Source of the DNA: an uncultured Bartonella sp.
GTDB taxonomy: Bacteria > Pseudomonadota > Alphaproteobacteria > Rhizobiales > Rhizobiaceae
Direction of reading: 5' to 3'
Assembly (NCBI GenBank): GCA_946478235.1
Contig: CAMLBF010000005.1
Location: forward strand, 1-64,000
Length of the DNA: 64,000 nt
A model generated the notes under the pieces. It was not told the origin of the DNA and ran no database searches. It worked only from the letters and a program-made list of their open reading frames with translations. The translations under genes and the position numbers were made by a program. Positions 27,605 to 37,213 of the stretch are shown here, piece by piece. The first letter of the stretch is position 1; every line of letters begins with the position of its first letter.

Positions 27605-27931
27605 AACGAGAGGGTTTATTAAAAAAGATTCAAAGTATTAAAAGACGTATTGGTGCTTCCTACTGTAATTGATTAAATTTAACATACTGCATTAAAGAGC
27701 TTTGTTGCGTTAACAAGACGTTCTCGACTTTTTGAATATGCGCGTCAACCAATAGTCAAATGCGCCAACCTTTATCTCTCTTAAAATAGCTAAAGCCCCT
27801 TTATTTATTGTTAGACAACAATAGAAAATAACAATAGACACACCTATAATATGAATAATGTATAAGGTGAAATTCACTGCAACATCCTACAGGCGTAGAT
27901 AGTGTTTTCTCTATGCAGTTTGGAGAGGAAA

Positions 27932-28549
27932 ATGGCCGACAATAAGTTAGAAGAAACCCATTTGATTGGTGATGTCAAATTGCCTAATGACCGCAGAAAA
28001 TTGGAAAAAATGGTCAAAGAGGTTAATGGCAATATTGTTGTTCAAGAAGGTGGCGTTTTTATACCGGCAGCTTTTTTAATCCTTGGTATAGCCTTACTGG
28101 GAACAGCCTACCAAAATTTCCAAATCGGCAAAATGATGACCGTGGCAATATTAACCGCTTTGGCAATTCTTTTATTGTTCATTTTGCTGCGCATAATGCT
28201 AAGAAGACGAACACCCATGATGGTTCTAACACCCGAAGGATTACAAACAACGGTGTTTAAAACAGTCGTTCCATGGCGTGGTATTGAAGATTTTCTTATC
28301 AATTCATCAAAAAGCAATTCCATGAACATTGCGATTGGTATGGAATTTGTCATCGCCGACCGTTTTTTGCCAGAAGAAAACGAAAAATGCCGCGCCGGTT
28401 CCTATTATGACAAACAAAAGAAAAAATTGATGATTTCAGGCGTTAATTTTCGTCTCGATACCAATCGAGATACGATTATCCAAGAAATCAATACTTATCG
28501 TAATGCTGCATTGGCACGCCATAAATTGGAAATGAATAAATTCCGTTGA
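27932..28549 (+). CDS. two-helix membrane protein with PH-like domain, paralog 4
   Basis: 205 residues: LPNDRRKLEKMVKEVNGNIVVQEGG, two helices (about 38-57 and 63-83), PMMVLTPEGLQTTVFKTVVPWRGIEDF, and an ending YRNAALARHKLEMN. The ATG at 27932 follows a strong ggagagg; the frame extends ten codons upstream without support. It is the most divergent intact copy in the soluble domain. Its terminator is at 28670. Function unknown. Confidence 0.7.
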   Translation: MADNKLEETHLIGDVKLPNDRRKLEKMVKEVNGNIVVQEGGVFIPAAFLILGIALLGTAYQNFQIGKMMTVAILTALAILLLFILLRIMLRRRTPMMVLTPEGLQTTVFKTVVPWRGIEDFLINSSKSNSMNIAIGMEFVIADRFLPEENEKCRAGSYYDKQKKKLMISGVNFRLDTNRDTIIQEINTYRNAALARHKLEMNKFR

Positions 28550-28586
28550 AGCAATGTTAAATCAGTGCATCAACCGAACACATGAC

Positions 28587-28682
28587 CGATTAGCCAACTT
28601 TTTGATTATGCCCTATTGCCAAAGCAGGATTATTCCTAATTGCCAAAACAAAATTATTTCCAAATGTTAAAACACATGGCTA
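28587..28682. repeat. degenerate 24-bp tandem repeat (about four units)
   Basis: Units start at 28587, 28611, 28635 and 28659, with a loose pattern cc-nn-attgccaaa-nnn-gattatt. The two central units are clearest (ccctattgccaaagcaggat, then cctaattgccaaaacaaaat). The last unit runs into the terminator hairpin. No spacers between units. Confidence 0.65.
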
Positions 28683-28697
28683 TCACGCCATGTGTTT
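28670..28697 (+). terminator. hairpin terminator after paralog 4
   Basis: The perfect 11-bp stem aaacacatggc / gccatgtgttt with a 6-base loop is followed by cgtatttta. It may also serve the convergent minus-strand transglycosylase gene. Confidence 0.7.
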
Positions 28698-28792
28698 CGT
28701 ATTTTAGTTAAGCTATGTGTTTTGGTTAAACGCCACGTCACAATTATAGCTCATTAACCAGCGCTTAAAATATATTAACCACTCAAATTACA

Positions 28793-29380
28793 TTAACGCC
28801 GGCCACAGCTACGCAATTGTTGGTCATAACGTCGTGCCATTCTGTCGGTACGTTCGGCACTTGCCATAATAGCACTACTTGCCCTACCACCAGTACGGGC
28901 ATAGGCAGAATGCCCCATATAGTAGTTAAGATAAAGCGCATAAGCATTATTAGGATTAATGCCGTTACGTCTTACGCTTTCACGGTGATACCAGCCAATA
29001 AAATCCGCAGCATCTGCGAAATTTGTACGCTTGGCCCGGCGATTGCCTGTCGCTCTCACATAATGGTTCCATGTGCCATTTAGTGCTTGCGAATAGCCGT
29101 AAGCGGTTGAACGCCTTTTCCATGGTATAAAACCAAACAACTTTGTTCTTGGTGGGCGGGCATTATGCCTGTAACTCGACTCAGTATTCATCGTTGCCAT
29201 GATAATCGGCATCGGAATACCATAGCGAGCCTCGGCCCTTTTGGCGTCCTTTTCCCAATTATTAAAAAAACCATTCTTTTGGTCGAACACGGCGCAGACA
29301 TTATTTGTGTGTGTTGGAGGCTTTGTTGCACAACCACCCAGCATCACCACAAGCGCCACGAAAAACACTATGCGCTTCAT
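28793..29380 (-). CDS. lytic transglycosylase lipoprotein (SLT fold)
   Basis: 195 residues. Lipoprotein signal with lipobox LGGC (Cys17), so it is probably anchored in the outer membrane. The lysozyme-like SLT core contains the catalytic Glu67 in MATMNTESSY, then TAYGYSQALNGTWNHY and a C-terminal Tyr-rich stretch NNAYALYLNYYMGHSAYA. It cleaves the glycan strand of peptidoglycan with 1,6-anhydro product formation. The ATG at 29380 has agagg upstream and opens the signal peptide. Divergent from the autotransporter gene, sharing a 180-base promoter region. Confidence 0.88.
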   Translation of the reverse strand: MKRIVFFVALVVMLGGCATKPPTHTNNVCAVFDQKNGFFNNWEKDAKRAEARYGIPMPIIMATMNTESSYRHNARPPRTKLFGFIPWKRRSTAYGYSQALNGTWNHYVRATGNRRAKRTNFADAADFIGWYHRESVRRNGINPNNAYALYLNYYMGHSAYARTGGRASSAIMASAERTDRMARRYDQQLRSCGRR

Positions 29381-29560
29381 TGTAAATACCTCTGTTATAT
29401 GGCTAAGATATAATGTGCCTCTTAACAGATTATTAATAGTTCCGTTAACCATATCTCGAAGTTTTCGGTCTTGATGGCGCTGTTTCACCGCTCTAGCAAC
29501 CTTTTATTTAGGAATTATCAAGCACATATGCCTTGTTTATTTTCAATGCGAGGGATGTCA

Positions 29561-32239
29561 ATGAACGGCGTAAATATTAAAGGTCGCACGAACTGGTTGA
29601 GTGCGACAGCGCTAGCGGGGGGTCTTGGTGTCGTATTACTTACATGCATAGCACCAGAACCAACTCTTGCTAAATCAATCTACCTTTCTGGTGGCGGTGG
29701 CGGCGGTGGCACGCAAAATGGTATCGGAGGTAGCGGCTCTGGTGCTTTAATCGATAGTCAAAAACCACAAACAATCAATCGGGGTGAAACTGGTGCAGGT
29801 GCTGCGGGTGGCATCGGTGGCATCGGTGGATCCGGCAAAGTTAAAGGACAAAACAACCTATCAAATGAGGTTGTATCTGTGCCGGATGACGATGCGGTTC
29901 TTCCTCCTGATGATACGCTAACTTCTTCAATTGGTGATGGCATCACCGATATCGAAAAAAGCAGCAATGGTGGCAAAGGTGGTGATGTAACCGTTAATGT
30001 AACCAAAGCGACAACTTTTGACGATATCATTCTTGAAGGCGGTAATGGCGGTGACGCCAGTCATGCCCAAGAAGGCGTAACTGGCAAGATTGGTGTTGGC
30101 GGTCAAGGTGGCGATGCAAAGCTAAATGGTTCAGGACAAACAATTACATTTAACAACAGTTTAAGTTTAACCAGCGGTAAAGTTGGTGATACTGAAACAG
30201 TAAAGAGCGAAGGCGGTAAAGTTGCCTTTTCTGCAAGAAAATTGATCGTCGGCGAAGGCAAAGATACAACGATCAACCTGACGCGCAATGATGGCGACTT
30301 GATGTTCAAAACCGAACAGTTTGATGCATCCAAGGGCGATGTGACAATCAGTTTGAACAACACGCAAGCATGGACCAACAACAACGACAAGGGCGTTACT
30401 TTTGGTGACATGATGATCGGCATGGGTCGTCAGGTAACAATTGAAGGTAATGGTCATTACGGTGTTGGTTCAATAACGGTTGGCGTGCCTGGACAGGTTG
30501 ATCTTACACCTGCAAAGTTTTCAACTGACACAGACCTGAAAATGGATTCAAAATCCAAACTGGTTTTTTATCTGCCTGAAGAGGTGCAAAATGGTGCTTC
30601 CCTGATAAGAAATACAGGCAAGGGAAATATCATTGTTGACGATGTACAAGTTGATCTTCGTCTGGCTGGAACAGATTTAAAGAACCTGAAAGCGGGTGAC
30701 AATGTCCGACTGATTGAAGGTCAAGTTGTTGGAAACACCGCAACAACAGAACAGACGCTTTCTTATGGTGCAAAAAACTGGAATTTCGATATTGCAACAG
30801 AAAATGCAAATCTGACTGCATCATTGAAAGCTCCTAAGGTTGAAACACCTGCCCTCAGTGATACGAACAAGGGCGAGACTAACACAGATCAAACACCGAT
30901 TATGCCTCCTGCTGATGATAAGGAAGAAAATAACACGTCGAGTGGGGATACGAACCAACCAAACACTGACAAGGAAGCCAATAACAATCCTTCTAGTGAG
31001 AATGCATCGAATGATGCAGCAAACAATGCTGGTTCGGATAGCAATGCAAAACCTGCAAACGATAATGCTCCGGCTCAGAATGCACCTGCAAATAATGCTG
31101 ATGCGAATAGCAACGCAAAATCTGCAAGTGACAACGCCTCAAATCAAAAAGCAGCACCGAAAGACGATGCCAATAAAAGCGAAGCAAAAGGTGACACCAA
31201 CAAAAATACTGGTACGCCTGCAAGCAATAACAATGGCTCTAAAAACAGTATCGTCGGAAAAGATGATGGAAAAGGCAACATCTACACCGATGACTATGGT
31301 GCTATTACCATCAATCGCGCCAAAGCAAATGCCTATTTCCAGAGTAATGCCGCGGCACTTAATGCTCTGAATTATGGTGCTGATCAAGTATCCACCATTG
31401 ATGACTATGTGTTGCCAATGGATCCGAAACAAACCAACCAACCTATTGAGGGTGTAGTGTTCCTACAAGGCAGTGGTTTTAACCAAAAGGTTGAAACCGG
31501 AAGCCATATTAGAAACAATGGTTACCACATTATGGGTGGTGGCGGTGTCCGCCTTCATCAGGATCAAGGCAATTTGCTGATAACTGCGTTTGTTGAACAT
31601 GGTGATGGCGATTTACGCACCCGTCATGAAGGTATTCATGGCAAAGGCGACTTCAGCTACACCGGTGTCGGTTTATATAGCAAACAAACTTGGGATAACG
31701 GCTGGTTTATTGATGGTTCTGGACGTATTGGTCGTGTGAAACGCGACTTTAGAAGTTCCAGCATGGTAGATGGTGGCTTCAACGATAAGAGTTCCAATTA
31801 TTACGGCTTCCATATTGGCGGCGGTAAGGAAATCGAGCTTTCACCAGATGACAAAGTTACCATCAGAGGTAAATTGTTGTGGACCGAAACTGGCGATTTC
31901 TCAACAACATCAAAAGCTGATGAACGACTTCACTTCGATAGTGCGCGTTCTGTACGGACACATGTCGGCACACAGATTGACCACCGTGTAACCTCGGAAG
32001 TCAAGGTTTATGCCGGTGCTGCTTGGGAACAAGAACTTGATGGCGAAGTAAAAGGCAAGCTTGACGGTTATCGTGTTGACAAGCCGGACTTCAGTGGCGC
32101 AAGTGCGGTATTTGAAGTTGGTGGTAAATACGAGCAAATCCCTGGTATGCAAGGCTGGGTTGCCAATGCAGGCTTGAAGGGTGTTGCCGGTACACGCCAA
32201 GAATTTTCTGGTAAATTGGGTGTCGGTTACCGCTGGTAA
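29561..32239 (+). CDS. autotransporter (type Va) outer-membrane protein
   Basis: 892 residues. Signal peptide with cleavage near PTLAKS (about residue 38). The passenger (about 40-450) has glycine-rich repeats (SGGGGGGGTQNG, GGIGGIGGSG, GGKGGDV) and beta-helix-like segments. An Asn/Asp/Ala/Lys-rich low-complexity linker follows (about 455-580). The C-terminal autotransporter beta-barrel (about 590-892) ends with the aromatic signature GVGYRW. It should export its own passenger to the cell surface, where Bartonella-type bacteria use such proteins for adhesion. The ATG at 29561 follows gaggg; the frame is open 30 codons further upstream. Confidence 0.9.
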   Translation: MNGVNIKGRTNWLSATALAGGLGVVLLTCIAPEPTLAKSIYLSGGGGGGGTQNGIGGSGSGALIDSQKPQTINRGETGAGAAGGIGGIGGSGKVKGQNNLSNEVVSVPDDDAVLPPDDTLTSSIGDGITDIEKSSNGGKGGDVTVNVTKATTFDDIILEGGNGGDASHAQEGVTGKIGVGGQGGDAKLNGSGQTITFNNSLSLTSGKVGDTETVKSEGGKVAFSARKLIVGEGKDTTINLTRNDGDLMFKTEQFDASKGDVTISLNNTQAWTNNNDKGVTFGDMMIGMGRQVTIEGNGHYGVGSITVGVPGQVDLTPAKFSTDTDLKMDSKSKLVFYLPEEVQNGASLIRNTGKGNIIVDDVQVDLRLAGTDLKNLKAGDNVRLIEGQVVGNTATTEQTLSYGAKNWNFDIATENANLTASLKAPKVETPALSDTNKGETNTDQTPIMPPADDKEENNTSSGDTNQPNTDKEANNNPSSENASNDAANNAGSDSNAKPANDNAPAQNAPANNADANSNAKSASDNASNQKAAPKDDANKSEAKGDTNKNTGTPASNNNGSKNSIVGKDDGKGNIYTDDYGAITINRAKANAYFQSNAAALNALNYGADQVSTIDDYVLPMDPKQTNQPIEGVVFLQGSGFNQKVETGSHIRNNGYHIMGGGGVRLHQDQGNLLITAFVEHGDGDLRTRHEGIHGKGDFSYTGVGLYSKQTWDNGWFIDGSGRIGRVKRDFRSSSMVDGGFNDKSSNYYGFHIGGGKEIELSPDDKVTIRGKLLWTETGDFSTTSKADERLHFDSARSVRTHVGTQIDHRVTSEVKVYAGAAWEQELDGEVKGKLDGYRVDKPDFSGASAVFEVGGKYEQIPGMQGWVANAGLKGVAGTRQEFSGKLGVGYRW

Positions 32240-32260
32240 CCAATCCCACGTTTAACGGAT

Positions 32261-33451
32261 TTAATCTCTTATATTTAATCCCAATTGTGGCGCATCGTCA
32301 TCCAGCGATGCGCCATTTTGTTGCGGCGCTTTTAAATCCAAACTTTCTATACGATTGCCGCGCCGTTTCACTTTTCCAGTGGTAATCAGGATATCATCAA
32401 TATCTTTTGACGTTTGCATGAAGTGGCTTTGCAATTTGCGAACCCTGTCATCAAGGCGAACAACATCTTCCATCAAATGGCCAACTTCCGATTGAATAAG
32501 ATGGGCTTGTTCACGCATACGGGCATCTTTCATAATGGCCTGCACCACTTGAATTGACAGCATGAGAAGCGATGGTGAAACAATGATAACACGTGCGCGG
32601 TTAGCTTTTTGAACTACAGCTTCAAAATCTTCATGAATTGTTGCAAAAATGGATTCTGAAGGGACAAACATGAAAGCCGTGTCTTGTGTTTCCCCAGATA
32701 TAAGATATTTGCCCGCTATTGCTTTGATATGGGTATCCATATCACTTTGAAACTGTCGCTCCGCCAATTGCTTTTGATCTGGGGTGGCGGCTTCACGCAT
32801 TGCATTCCATGCTTCAAGTGGAAATTTAGCATCTATAACAAGTGATGGTGCATGATTAGGCATAAAAACCAGACAATCAGGACGCGTTCCGTTGGAAAGC
32901 GTTGCCTGAAAAGCATAAGCATTTTTGGGCAATCCGTCCGCAATAATGGCTTCCATACGACCTTGCCCGAAAGCACCGCGTGTTTGTTTGTTACTTAAAA
33001 TAGCCTGCAATTGCACTACTTGACCGGCAAGTGACTGGATATTGTTTTGCGCGGTATCAATCACCGCCAAACGTTCTTGCAAGCGGGCAAGGTTTTCATG
33101 GGTTGATTTTGTTTGCGCATTGATGGTTTGCCCCAAACTATTTGTCATGCCATTTAACTGGTCGCGGATAGACTGGTTGAGCTCTGCTTGTCTGCGCCCA
33201 AAAATTTCTGCCATTGTTTGCATACGCCCTTGCATTTCTGCTTGGGTTTTTAACAGCGCATTCATGTGCATTTCTGTGTCTCTTGCCCGTTCCGCCACTT
33301 GCGTATCAAGGACTGCACGGCGACGATTACCGCCCATGATAAAAAATATCACAGCGATAAGAAACACAATAAGAACGAGCAAAAAGCCATTCATCAAGTT
33401 GAAAGGCACACCCGCAATGGTGAATAAAATTTGAGAAGACGAATCAGACAT
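32261..33451 (-). CDS. rmuC: RmuC-family protein
   Basis: 396 residues. N-terminal membrane anchor (about 15-38), a long coiled coil (about 45-165), then the RmuC nuclease-like domain (about 175-340) with LPKNAYAFQATLSNGTRPDCLVFMP, LVIDAKFPLEAW and TAFMFVPSESIFA. RmuC limits inverted-repeat recombination in E. coli and has been linked to phage defence in some systems. It is convergent with the autotransporter (21 bases between stops) and divergent from def. Confidence 0.95.
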   Translation of the reverse strand: MSDSSSQILFTIAGVPFNLMNGFLLVLIVFLIAVIFFIMGGNRRRAVLDTQVAERARDTEMHMNALLKTQAEMQGRMQTMAEIFGRRQAELNQSIRDQLNGMTNSLGQTINAQTKSTHENLARLQERLAVIDTAQNNIQSLAGQVVQLQAILSNKQTRGAFGQGRMEAIIADGLPKNAYAFQATLSNGTRPDCLVFMPNHAPSLVIDAKFPLEAWNAMREAATPDQKQLAERQFQSDMDTHIKAIAGKYLISGETQDTAFMFVPSESIFATIHEDFEAVVQKANRARVIIVSPSLLMLSIQVVQAIMKDARMREQAHLIQSEVGHLMEDVVRLDDRVRKLQSHFMQTSKDIDDILITTGKVKRRGNRIESLDLKAPQQNGASLDDDAPQLGLNIRD

Positions 33452-33552
33452 ATGGTTAACTTAGCGTTTTTCCGTTCACAATGCGATCATAACAAGAACA
33501 AAAACTATAATTCCACATTGACGTATGAATGCCGATTGATTAACTCATCTTT

Positions 33553-34083
33553 ATGTCGATAAAACCTTTAATTATTCTACCTGATCCCGTTTTGCGCAAG
33601 ATTTCCACACCAATCGAGCGCGTAGATGCCAATTTGCAAAAATTGGCCGATGATATGTTGGAAACAATGTATCAAGCACCAGGAATTGGTTTGGCCGCGA
33701 TTCAAGTGGGCGAACCGCTACGTCTTCTTGTTATTGATGTTGCTGGCAAAGATGAGCCAAAGGCACCGCAGGTTTTCATCAATCCTGAAATTCTATGGAA
33801 ATCAGACGAACCCAATGTCTATGAAGAGGGATGCTTATCTATTCCTGATTATTATGCAGAGGTAGAGCGTCCAAAACGTATACGTGTCAGTTATCTTGAT
33901 AGAGATGGTAAAAAGCAGGAATGTGAGGCCGATGGATTATTGGCAACCTGTTTGCAGCACGAAATAGACCACCTTGATGGTGTGCTCTTTATCGATCATA
34001 TCTCGAAACTCAAACGGGACATGGTCATTCGCAAATTCAAGAAAATTGCCAAAGAAAATGCCAAAAACGGAGCCGTTCTATAA
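33553..34083 (+). CDS. def: peptide deformylase
   Basis: 176 residues. It removes the N-formyl group from nascent proteins. All three metal-site motifs are present: [10 protein letters not shown] (about 44-53), EGCLSIP (about 95-101) and QHEIDHLDG (about 138-146). It is first in the def-fmt-truA operon; its TAA stop overlaps the fmt ATG by one base. Confidence 0.99.
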   Translation: MSIKPLIILPDPVLRKISTPIERVDANLQKLADDMLETMYQAPGIGLAAIQVGEPLRLLVIDVAGKDEPKAPQVFINPEILWKSDEPNVYEEGCLSIPDYYAEVERPKRIRVSYLDRDGKKQECEADGLLATCLQHEIDHLDGVLFIDHISKLKRDMVIRKFKKIAKENAKNGAVL

Positions 34084-35012
34084 TGGCATTACGAATTGCG
34101 TTTATGGGCACGCCCGAATTTTCGGTACCTGTTTTACGTGCCTTGCATGATGCTGGACACAATGTGGTTGCTGTTTATAGTCAACCACCGCGGCCGGCAG
34201 GTCGCCGTGGTTTGGAACTCACACCTTCTCCGGTTGAACAAGCGGCTCGTTCGCTTGGGTTGCCTGTCCATACGCCAAAAAGCTTGAAAAGCGCTGAAGA
34301 ACAACAGCGATTTGTTGATCTGGATTTGGATGTTGCCGTTGTTGTTGCCTATGGTCTTTTGCTACCAAAGGCTATTCTTGATGCGCCGCGTTATGGTTGT
34401 TTTAACGGGCATGCATCGCTATTGCCCCGTTGGCGTGGTGCAGCGCCCATTCAACGCGCTATTATGGCTGGTGATAAAACCACCGGCATGATGGTGATGA
34501 AAATGGATGAAGGTCTGGACACAGGCCCCATTGCCCTTACAAAAACAATTGCTATTGAACCTGAAATGACCGCAGGAGAATTGCATGATGCACTTTCTCA
34601 ACTTGCTGCACCATTAATGGTCGATGCAATGGAACAATTAGAAAAAGGCACACTGCAACTGACACCACAGTCGGAACAAGGTGTTTTATATGCGTCAAAA
34701 ATCAGCAAAGATGAAGCACGGATAGATTGGTCAAAACCAGCTTTAGAATTGCAAAAAACAATTTGTGGGCTTTCTCCCTTTCCTGGCAGCTGGTGCGAAA
34801 TGGAAATTGCCGGAAAGCGCGAACGTGTCAAACTGCTTGGTGCAAAATATATCGACAATCAATCGCTAGGCGTTGGTCATATCGAACCAGATAGCTTAAT
34901 CATTCATTGCATAGATGGGCGCTTGCAAATTACCCGTTTGCAAAAATCTGGCGGCAAAGCACTTGATAGCAAAACGTTTCTACATGGTTTTCATGTAAGT
35001 GCAGTTTATTGA
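34083..35012 (+). CDS. fmt: methionyl-tRNA formyltransferase
   Basis: 309 residues. It formylates initiator Met-tRNA with 10-formyl-THF. The N-terminal Rossmann-like domain has [12 protein letters not shown] at the start and the catalytic block [20 protein letters not shown] (about 107-127, with Asn, His and a later Asp in MDEGLDTGP). The C-terminal OB-like tRNA-binding domain spans about 205-309. It is paired functionally with def, and truA follows one base after its stop. Confidence 0.99.
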   Translation: MALRIAFMGTPEFSVPVLRALHDAGHNVVAVYSQPPRPAGRRGLELTPSPVEQAARSLGLPVHTPKSLKSAEEQQRFVDLDLDVAVVVAYGLLLPKAILDAPRYGCFNGHASLLPRWRGAAPIQRAIMAGDKTTGMMVMKMDEGLDTGPIALTKTIAIEPEMTAGELHDALSQLAAPLMVDAMEQLEKGTLQLTPQSEQGVLYASKISKDEARIDWSKPALELQKTICGLSPFPGSWCEMEIAGKRERVKLLGAKYIDNQSLGVGHIEPDSLIIHCIDGRLQITRLQKSGGKALDSKTFLHGFHVSAVY

Positions 35013-35013
35013 T

Positions 35014-35757
35014 ATGGCACGATATAAACTCACAATTGAATATGACGGCACAAATTATGCCGGTTGGCAAAGGCAAGATGGGCTAAAAACCATTCAGGCC
35101 GCTATAGAAACTGCCATTCATGCGTTTTCTGGTGAAATTGTCACCCTTTCAGGTGCCGGACGGACAGACGCCGGTGTTCACGCTTCTGGGCAGGTGGCGC
35201 ATGTTGATCTGACCAAAAATTGGCGCGCCGATCAGGTACGCGATGCACTCAACGCCCATCTTGTGATGAATGAAGATAATGTTGCAATTCTTCATGCGGA
35301 AAAAGTAACCGACGATTTTGATGCCCGCTTTTCGGCAACAAAACGTCATTATCATTTTATTATTCTTAACCGCCGTTCTCCAGCCGTTCTTCAAAATAAC
35401 CGCGTTTGGTGGGTGCCGAAAAAACTTGATGCAACCGCAATGCATGATGCAGCGCAACGTCTACTCGGCAAACACGACTTTACAACATTCCGTTCCAGCC
35501 AATGCCAAGCGAAAAGCCCAATTCGCACACTGGATCGGCTAGATGTGATACGCAATGGTGACCACATTGATATCTATGCCAGTGCAAGGTCATTTTTGCA
35601 TAATCAAATTCGGTCGTTTGCTGGTAGCCTGATGGAAGTTGGCTCAGGCCGCTGGACAGCCGATGATCTTACCAGTGCATTGGAGGCAAAAGACCGAAAA
35701 CGCTGTGGCGTTGTTGCGCCGCCATCGGGATTGTATTTGACACAGGTTGATTACTAA
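35014..35757 (+). CDS. truA: tRNA pseudouridine synthase A (positions 38-40)
   Basis: 247 residues. It starts [21 protein letters not shown], with the catalytic Asp in [15 protein letters not shown] (about 48-60), then the [11 protein letters not shown] and [18 protein letters not shown] motifs. The ATG at 35014 is one base after the fmt stop; a frame start five codons upstream overlaps fmt and adds residues the family lacks. Confidence 0.98.
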   Translation: MARYKLTIEYDGTNYAGWQRQDGLKTIQAAIETAIHAFSGEIVTLSGAGRTDAGVHASGQVAHVDLTKNWRADQVRDALNAHLVMNEDNVAILHAEKVTDDFDARFSATKRHYHFIILNRRSPAVLQNNRVWWVPKKLDATAMHDAAQRLLGKHDFTTFRSSQCQAKSPIRTLDRLDVIRNGDHIDIYASARSFLHNQIRSFAGSLMEVGSGRWTADDLTSALEAKDRKRCGVVAPPSGLYLTQVDY

Positions 35758-36189
35758 AACCTAACCGTGCCGTTTTAAAATATTGCTATGCCATGCATTG
35801 TGGGTGGATAGGCAATAAAGTAACGCCCAATTGCCACTGGTGGACATTGCCTATCTTATTTTATTTCAAAAACTATCTCACCCACCTTAAGAACAGTGAA
35901 AATTCCCCAAAAAACAAAAAAATACTTATGAAATTCAGCAAAAAACAACTTTTTAAATAGCAAACACGATATTTTTGCTATTTTTATTAGGCGTTAAAAA
36001 GAAAATACATTTTCTTTTTCTTAGTTAGTTTTATAATCAGTATATCTATCGTCATGTTTTCGATAAATTGGGACATGGATTTGAAGATAAATTTATACTT
36101 TTTTGATACACGATAAAACAGATTTCTTTTCATTTAAATTTGTCCAAGTGTTTATTTAAAGTGAACAAATAATTGATAAGGGAATGATT
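35758..36189. other. intergenic region between truA and ppk2
   Basis: No gene is visible. It holds the truA terminator (35807-35863). A second, AT-rich hairpin at 35955-35988 (aaatagcaaa / ttttgctattt followed by ttatt) could be another terminator. The ppk2 promoter should lie in the right-hand half. Confidence 0.55.
35807..35863 (+). terminator. terminator of the def-fmt-truA operon
   Basis: The 10-bp stem gataggcaat / attgcctatc closes a 29-base loop and is followed by ttattttattt. Confidence 0.7.
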
Positions 36190-37110
36190 GTGGCTGCAAA
36201 ATCGAAAAAAAACGAACCTGAAAAACAGGACAAACAAGAAACCGGCATTAAACTGACGATCGGCGACAAAAAACGCGTCTTCAATATTGGTGAACCAAAG
36301 CTTCCAGAATGGATTGAGAAAAACGCTTTGACTTCGGGTAATTACCCTTATGAAAAGAAAATGGGGCGCAAAGAATATGAAACAACACTTGAAGCGCTAC
36401 AGATTGAACTGGTAAAATTACAATCCTGGCTCTTGGAAACTGGCGAAAGAGTTGTTGCCTTATTTGAAGGGCGTGATGCCGCGGGTAAAGGCGGCACAAT
36501 CTTTACATTACGCCAATATATGAATCCTCGTACCGCACGCAATGTTGCTCTGCCAAAACCTGATGAGACAGAAAGTGGCCAGTGGTATTTCCAACGTTAT
36601 GTTCGCCATTTTCCAACACGGGGAGAATTTGTTACATTTGACCGTTCTTGGTACAATCGTGCCGGTGTGGAATCTGTTATGAAATTCGCCTCTCCTGCAC
36701 AGGTTGAGACGTTTCTGGCAGAAGCCCCTACATTTGAAAAACTGATTGTTTCGGACGGAATACGGTTTTTCAAAATCTGGCTTGATATCGGACAAGAAAT
36801 GCAATTGAAACGGTTCCATGAGCGCCGCCATAGTGCTTTAAAGCACTGGAAATTCTCGGCAATGGATGAAGCCGGCATTACGCTGTGGGATGAATATGGC
36901 AAAGCAGCAGACAGAATGATCGAGCGTACCCATTCCGCCATGGCACCATGGACGATTGTCAAATCCAATGACAAACGTCGTGCCCGTCTTGCGGTTATCC
37001 GTCGTGTCTTGCTGTCAATACCTTATGCCGACCGTAACATTGCGGCTATCGGCCCAGAAGATGAAAAAATCATTGGCGTTGGGCCAGAATTTTTGCGCAA
37101 CGGTCGTTAA
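36190..37110 (+). CDS. ppk2: polyphosphate kinase 2 family protein
   Basis: 306 residues, class I PPK2. Walker A FEGRDAAGKGG (about 92-102), the lid/Walker B region TFDRSWYNRAGVE (about 145-157), and the family blocks ARNVALPKPDETESGQWYFQRY and KRFHERRHSALKHWKFSAMD. These enzymes use polyphosphate to phosphorylate nucleotides (mostly GDP or ADP) or run the reverse. The GTG at 36190 is chosen because aaggga ends six bases before it; an ATG at 36184 abuts that site too closely. A terminator follows. Confidence 0.93.
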   Translation: MAAKSKKNEPEKQDKQETGIKLTIGDKKRVFNIGEPKLPEWIEKNALTSGNYPYEKKMGRKEYETTLEALQIELVKLQSWLLETGERVVALFEGRDAAGKGGTIFTLRQYMNPRTARNVALPKPDETESGQWYFQRYVRHFPTRGEFVTFDRSWYNRAGVESVMKFASPAQVETFLAEAPTFEKLIVSDGIRFFKIWLDIGQEMQLKRFHERRHSALKHWKFSAMDEAGITLWDEYGKAADRMIERTHSAMAPWTIVKSNDKRRARLAVIRRVLLSIPYADRNIAAIGPEDEKIIGVGPEFLRNGR

Positions 37111-37136
37111 GGTTCTTGGTAATTTAGACAATCACT

Positions 37137-37176
37137 GAAAAAAGCAGAGTATAGTTACTTTGCTTTTTTCGGTTTT
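37137..37176 (+). terminator. terminator of ppk2
   Basis: The stem gaaaaaagca / tgcttttttc with a 14-base loop is followed by ggttttt, about 26 bases after the stop codon. Confidence 0.8.
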
Positions 37177-37213
37177 TGTGGCATTTAGACATTCCGGTTA
37201 AGCGGATAGGAAC

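Noticed and set aside
30840-31370. 176-codon plus-strand frame within the autotransporter
   Set aside because: It comes from the low-complexity repeat-like linker read in another frame.
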